Of a stretch of 64,000 nt of DNA, positions 60,533 through 64,000 are shown one piece after another. Made by a program: the position numbers and the translations under genes. Below the pieces are notes generated by a model. That model did not search any database, was not told where the DNA came from, and worked only from the letters and a program-made list of their open reading frames with translations. This DNA is from Stappia stellulata (GTDB lineage Bacteria; Pseudomonadota; Alphaproteobacteria; Rhizobiales; Stappiaceae), in contig NZ_JAIVMF010000001.1 in assembly GCF_020176715.1 (NCBI RefSeq), positions 1 to 64,000 on the forward strand. Reading direction: 5' to 3'. Every line of letters starts with the position of its first letter. Positions within the stretch are counted from its first letter, which is position 1.

Positions 60533-60955
60533 CCTCGTCTCCTCAAATCCGTGCTGTGTGCCTGTTGGCCCCGACCATAGGCGCTAGCGCCCGGCGGCGC
60601 CGGGCCAATCTGCGGCTTTTCCACAATCGCAAGGCCATCTGCTGCAAATGTTCCTTATTCGTTCCATATCCTGAACCGCTAAACAAGCGGGAAAATGTGG
60701 ATTCCCTGGCAAGTCCGGTTAAAAGCTCCAATTGAATGCGAGGCGACATCACGCCACGTTCGCCTTGCCGGGCTTGCGTGCACAGGCATGTTCCTTTTAT
60801 GTTCACGCAATCGGGTTCGCTCCCGCCCGCGTAAGACCATTCCAGTAAGACCGGCGTTCCACGTGCCCCGCGTCCGGGGGCGGGACGCGCCGCCGCAAAA
60901 AAGCTCGCGCGCGCCGCGACCATCCGCAATCGGCACTGCCACCAGGGACCCATTC
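60533..60955. other. Divergent ssb/uvrA control region
   Basis: About 420 bases without a credible gene. A LexA-type box is at 60650-60664 (next entry). The plus frame upstream of uvrA is open to 60695 but is rich in Arg/Pro and lacks family similarity, so I treat it as non-coding. Confidence 0.6.
60650..60664. promoter_or_regulatory. LexA (SOS) box, alphaproteobacterial type
   Basis: GTTC-CTTATTC-GTTC is an exact GTTC-N7-GTTC direct repeat, the recognised alphaproteobacterial LexA operator, 118 bases before ssb and 292 bases before uvrA. DNA damage should therefore induce one or both genes. Confidence 0.85.
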
Positions 60956-63922
60956 ATGTCCAAGAAGCGTTCGTCCGCCCCCTCCACCGCCACGCCGCCG
61001 CCTGCGGACCGGCGCCTGATCACCGTTCGGGGCGCGCGCGAGCACAATCTGAAGAACATCGATGTCGAACTGCCCCGCGACAAGCTGATCGTGATGACCG
61101 GCCTGTCCGGCTCGGGCAAGTCGTCGCTCGCCTTCGACACGATCTATGCGGAAGGCCAGCGCCGCTATGTCGAAAGCCTGTCGGCCTACGCGCGCCAGTT
61201 CCTGGAGATGATGCAGAAGCCGGACGTCGACCAGATCGACGGTCTGTCGCCGGCGATTTCCATCGAGCAGAAGACGACGTCGAAGAACCCGCGCTCCACC
61301 GTCGGCACCGTGACGGAGATCTACGACTACCTGCGCCTGTTGTTCGCGCGCATCGGCGTGCCCTACTCGCCGGCGACCGGCCTGCCGATCGAGAGCCAGA
61401 CGGTGTCGCAGATGGTCGACCGGGTGCTGGCGCTGGAGGAAGGCACGCGGCTCTACCTGCTGGCGCCGATCGTGCGCGGACGAAAGGGCGAATACCGCAA
61501 GGAACTTGCGGAGCTGATGAAGAAGGGCTTCCAGCGGGTCAAGATCGACGGCGAATTTCACGAAATCCCGGACGCGCCAGCACTCGACAAGAAGCTGAAG
61601 CACGACATCGACGTCGTGGTCGACCGGATCGTAGTGCGCGACGACATTGGCGGCCGGCTAGCGGATTCGCTGGAAACCGCGCTCGGCCTCGCCGACGGCA
61701 TTGCCATCGCGGAACTGGCCGACAAGCCGTTGCCGGCGCCGGCCGGCGACGCGGTGCTGCAGAACCGCAACGAGACGCATGAGCGCATCGTCTTCTCGCA
61801 GAAGTTCGCCTGCCCGGTCTCCGGGTTCACGATCTCCGAGATCGAACCGCGGCTGTTTTCCTTCAACAACCCCTTCGGCGCCTGCCCGACCTGCGACGGG
61901 CTTGGCACGACGCTGGCCTTCGAGCCGGAACTGGTCGTGCCCGATCACACCCTGAGCCTGCGTCAGGGCGCGGTGCTGCCCTGGGCGAAGACCGGGTCGA
62001 CCTCGCCCTATTACACGCAGACGCTGGAGGCGATCACCCGGCACTTCAAGGCGTCGATGACCACCCCATGGTCGGATCTCGCCGGAGAGGTCAGGAACAC
62101 GATCCTCTACGGCTCGGGGCGCGAAAAGATCGAGTTCACCTATGACGACGGCGTGCGCAGCTACCGCACGGCGAAGACCTTCGAGGGTGTCGTCGGCAAC
62201 ATCGAGCGGCGCTGGCGCGAGACCGATTCCGAATGGGTGCGCGAGGAGCTGTCGCGCTACCAGTCGGACCGCCCCTGCCCGGCCTGCAACGGCAACCGGC
62301 TGAAGCCCGAGGCGCTGGCGGTGCGCATTGCCGAGCGTCACATCGGCGACATCGCCAAACTGTCGATCCGCGAGGCAGGCGACTGGTTCGAGGCCTTGCC
62401 CGAGACGCTCACCGACAAGCAGTCGCAGATCGCCGTGCGCATCCTCAAGGAGATCCGCGAGCGGCTGAAGTTCCTCAATGATGTCGGGCTGGATTATCTA
62501 TCCCTGTCGCGCAATTCCGGCACGCTGTCGGGCGGCGAAAGCCAGCGCATCCGGCTTGCCTCGCAGATCGGCTCCGGCCTCACCGGCGTGCTCTATGTTC
62601 TCGACGAGCCCTCCATCGGCCTGCATCAGCGCGACAACGCGCGCCTGCTCGACACGCTCAAGCACCTGCGCGATCTCGGCAACACGGTGATCGTCGTCGA
62701 GCACGACGAGGACGCGATCCTGACCGCCGACCATGTGGTCGACATCGGCCCGGGCGCCGGCATTCACGGTGGCGAGATAATCGCGCAAGGGGCGCCGGCC
62801 GACATTCTCGCCTCCGACGCCTCGCTCACCGGCCAGTATCTCTCCGGCAAGATGGACATCCCGATGCCGGCCGAGCGGCGGCCGATCTCCAAGACCCGCC
62901 GGATCCGCGTTTCGGGCGCGCGCGGCAACAACCTCAAGGACGTGACGGCGGATATTCCGCTTGGCACCTTCACCTGCATTACTGGCGTTTCCGGCGGCGG
63001 CAAGTCGACCTTCCTGATCGACACGCTCTACAAGGCCGCGGCCCGCCGGCTGAACGGCGCGCGCGACAATCCGGCGCCGCACGACCACATCGAGGGACTG
63101 GAGTTCCTCGACAAGGTGATCGACATCGACCAGTCGCCGATCGGGCGCACGCCGCGCTCCAACCCGGCGACCTACACCGGCGCCTTCACGCCGATCCGCG
63201 AGTGGTTCGCCGGCCTGCCGGAGGCTAAGACGCGCGGCTATGCGCCGGGGCGGTTCTCCTTCAACGTCAAGGGCGGGCGCTGCGAGGCCTGCCAGGGCGA
63301 CGGCGTCATCAAGATCGAGATGCACTTCCTGCCGGACGTCTATGTGACCTGCGACGTCTGCAAGGGGAAACGCTACAACCGCGAGACTTTGGAAGTCGAG
63401 TTCAAGGGCAAGTCGATCGCCGACGTGCTGGACATGACGGTGGAGGAAGGCGCGCGGTTCTTCTCCGCCGTGCCGTCCGTGCGCGACAAGCTGGAGACGC
63501 TCGCCCGCGTCGGCCTCGGCTACATCAAGGTCGGCCAGCAGGCGACGACGCTGTCGGGCGGCGAGGCGCAGCGCGTCAAGCTTGCCAAGGAACTCGCCAA
63601 GCGCGCGACCGGACGCACGCTCTACATTCTCGACGAACCGACGACAGGGCTGCACTTCCACGATGTCGCCAAGCTTCTGGAGGTGCTGCACGAGCTGGCC
63701 GACCAGGGCAACACCGTGCTGGTGATCGAACACAATCTCGAGGTCATCAAGACGGCCGACTGGATCGTCGACCTCGGGCCGGAGGGCGGCGACGGCGGCG
63801 GCATGATCGTTGCCGAAGGTCCGCCGGAAACCATCGTCGAGACGCCGGAAAGCTACACCGGCCGGTTCCTGCGCGAAGTGCTCGAGCGTCGTCCGGTCCA
63901 GCGCCTGAGTGCCGCCGAATAA
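60956..63922 (+). CDS. uvrA: Excinuclease ABC subunit A
   Basis: A 988-residue damage-recognition ATPase of nucleotide excision repair. First ATPase: [20 protein letters not shown], then a Cys-type zinc site (CPVSGF...ACPTCDG), [11 protein letters not shown] and the signature [14 protein letters not shown]. Second ATPase: [11 protein letters not shown], the zinc site CEACQGDG...[22 protein letters not shown] and [11 protein letters not shown]. The ATG at 60956 puts [20 protein letters not shown] in its usual place about 20 residues in; the open frame upstream is not conserved-looking. The nearby LexA box suggests SOS control. Confidence 0.98.
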   Translation: MSKKRSSAPSTATPPPADRRLITVRGAREHNLKNIDVELPRDKLIVMTGLSGSGKSSLAFDTIYAEGQRRYVESLSAYARQFLEMMQKPDVDQIDGLSPAISIEQKTTSKNPRSTVGTVTEIYDYLRLLFARIGVPYSPATGLPIESQTVSQMVDRVLALEEGTRLYLLAPIVRGRKGEYRKELAELMKKGFQRVKIDGEFHEIPDAPALDKKLKHDIDVVVDRIVVRDDIGGRLADSLETALGLADGIAIAELADKPLPAPAGDAVLQNRNETHERIVFSQKFACPVSGFTISEIEPRLFSFNNPFGACPTCDGLGTTLAFEPELVVPDHTLSLRQGAVLPWAKTGSTSPYYTQTLEAITRHFKASMTTPWSDLAGEVRNTILYGSGREKIEFTYDDGVRSYRTAKTFEGVVGNIERRWRETDSEWVREELSRYQSDRPCPACNGNRLKPEALAVRIAERHIGDIAKLSIREAGDWFEALPETLTDKQSQIAVRILKEIRERLKFLNDVGLDYLSLSRNSGTLSGGESQRIRLASQIGSGLTGVLYVLDEPSIGLHQRDNARLLDTLKHLRDLGNTVIVVEHDEDAILTADHVVDIGPGAGIHGGEIIAQGAPADILASDASLTGQYLSGKMDIPMPAERRPISKTRRIRVSGARGNNLKDVTADIPLGTFTCITGVSGGGKSTFLIDTLYKAAARRLNGARDNPAPHDHIEGLEFLDKVIDIDQSPIGRTPRSNPATYTGAFTPIREWFAGLPEAKTRGYAPGRFSFNVKGGRCEACQGDGVIKIEMHFLPDVYVTCDVCKGKRYNRETLEVEFKGKSIADVLDMTVEEGARFFSAVPSVRDKLETLARVGLGYIKVGQQATTLSGGEAQRVKLAKELAKRATGRTLYILDEPTTGLHFHDVAKLLEVLHELADQGNTVLVIEHNLEVIKTADWIVDLGPEGGDGGGMIVAEGPPETIVETPESYTGRFLREVLERRPVQRLSAAE

Positions 63923-64000
63923 GGCAGCGGGTGCCACGGGCCGGAGTTCGGGGCACCCCGCGCGGCATAAGCCGAAAACCGCAGCCATTCCGCGCCGTTT

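Noticed and set aside
60695-60955. 87-codon N-terminal extension of uvrA
   Set aside because: Arg/Pro-rich without UvrA similarity; the Met at 60956 places the conserved start correctly.
63929-63962. GGGTGCC ... GGCACCC hairpin after uvrA
   Set aside because: Long loop and no T-run; too weak to call a terminator.
62498-63988. Long minus-strand frame opposite uvrA
   Set aside because: Antisense shadow; gyrA- and uvrA-type codon use in GC-rich DNA leaves reverse frames open.

Overview
The window is a GC-rich stretch of an alphaproteobacterial chromosome, most likely from the Hyphomicrobiales (Rhizobiales). I infer this from the housekeeping block on the right (tgt, queA, two cyclophilins, coaD, gyrA, ssb, uvrA), from an alphaproteobacterial-type LexA box (GTTC-N7-GTTC) between ssb and uvrA, and from general protein resemblance. 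No rRNA, tRNA or CRISPR array was seen. The family or genus cannot be fixed from this sequence alone.

Left end (1-6996): the cut-off start of an IS481-like transposase and its terminal region, a DEAD-box RNA helicase, a debris zone with two gene remnants (a DMT-transporter 5' fragment and a cupredoxin C-terminal fragment), then a minus-strand copper-resistance operon (small secreted protein, cupredoxin, CopA, CopB). This part looks like an acquired or rearranged segment.

Phosphonate island (6997-24116): a near-complete route for 2-aminoethylphosphonate (AEP). PhnS/PhnT/PhnU import it. PhnW transaminates it to phosphonoacetaldehyde, PhnY oxidises that to phosphonoacetate, and PhnA hydrolyses that to acetate and phosphate. 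A PbfA-like PLP enzyme would feed in hydroxylated AEP. A Na/Pi transporter with a PhoU-like tail lies within the cluster, a LysR regulator diverges from phnS, and a similar sequence motif precedes phnS and phnW. A dimethylglycine-dehydrogenase-like flavoenzyme with its own DeoR-type regulator and a perfect palindrome follows.

Sulfide module (24206-26988): HTH regulator, sulfide:quinone oxidoreductase, DUF1641 protein and a NifU/IscU-like protein.

Hydroxy-acid/aromatic operon (27430-37657): methyltransferase, prephenate dehydratase, a D-type FAD 2-hydroxyacid dehydrogenase, an L-type FMN 2-hydroxyacid dehydrogenase and a TrpXYZ-like ABC importer, followed by YciI, MarR, EamA exporter and RidA. 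The inverted repeat TTGCA-N3-TGCAA occurs both at the operon promoter and over the marR start, which suggests one regulon.

Miscellaneous block (37787-46482): DJ-1/PfpI protein, LysR, sphingolipid-type desaturase, a periplasmic Cache-like protein paired with a GGDEF-EAL enzyme, a lytic transglycosylase, a PilZ protein and small secreted proteins.

Housekeeping block (46602-63922): queuosine genes (the Tgt zinc site appears to be lost), cyclophilins, coaD, a tandem trio of small membrane proteins sharing C-x6-D-x4-C, gyrA, MarC, GNAT, DsbB with DUF5993, a CDF transporter, Mug, SSB and UvrA.
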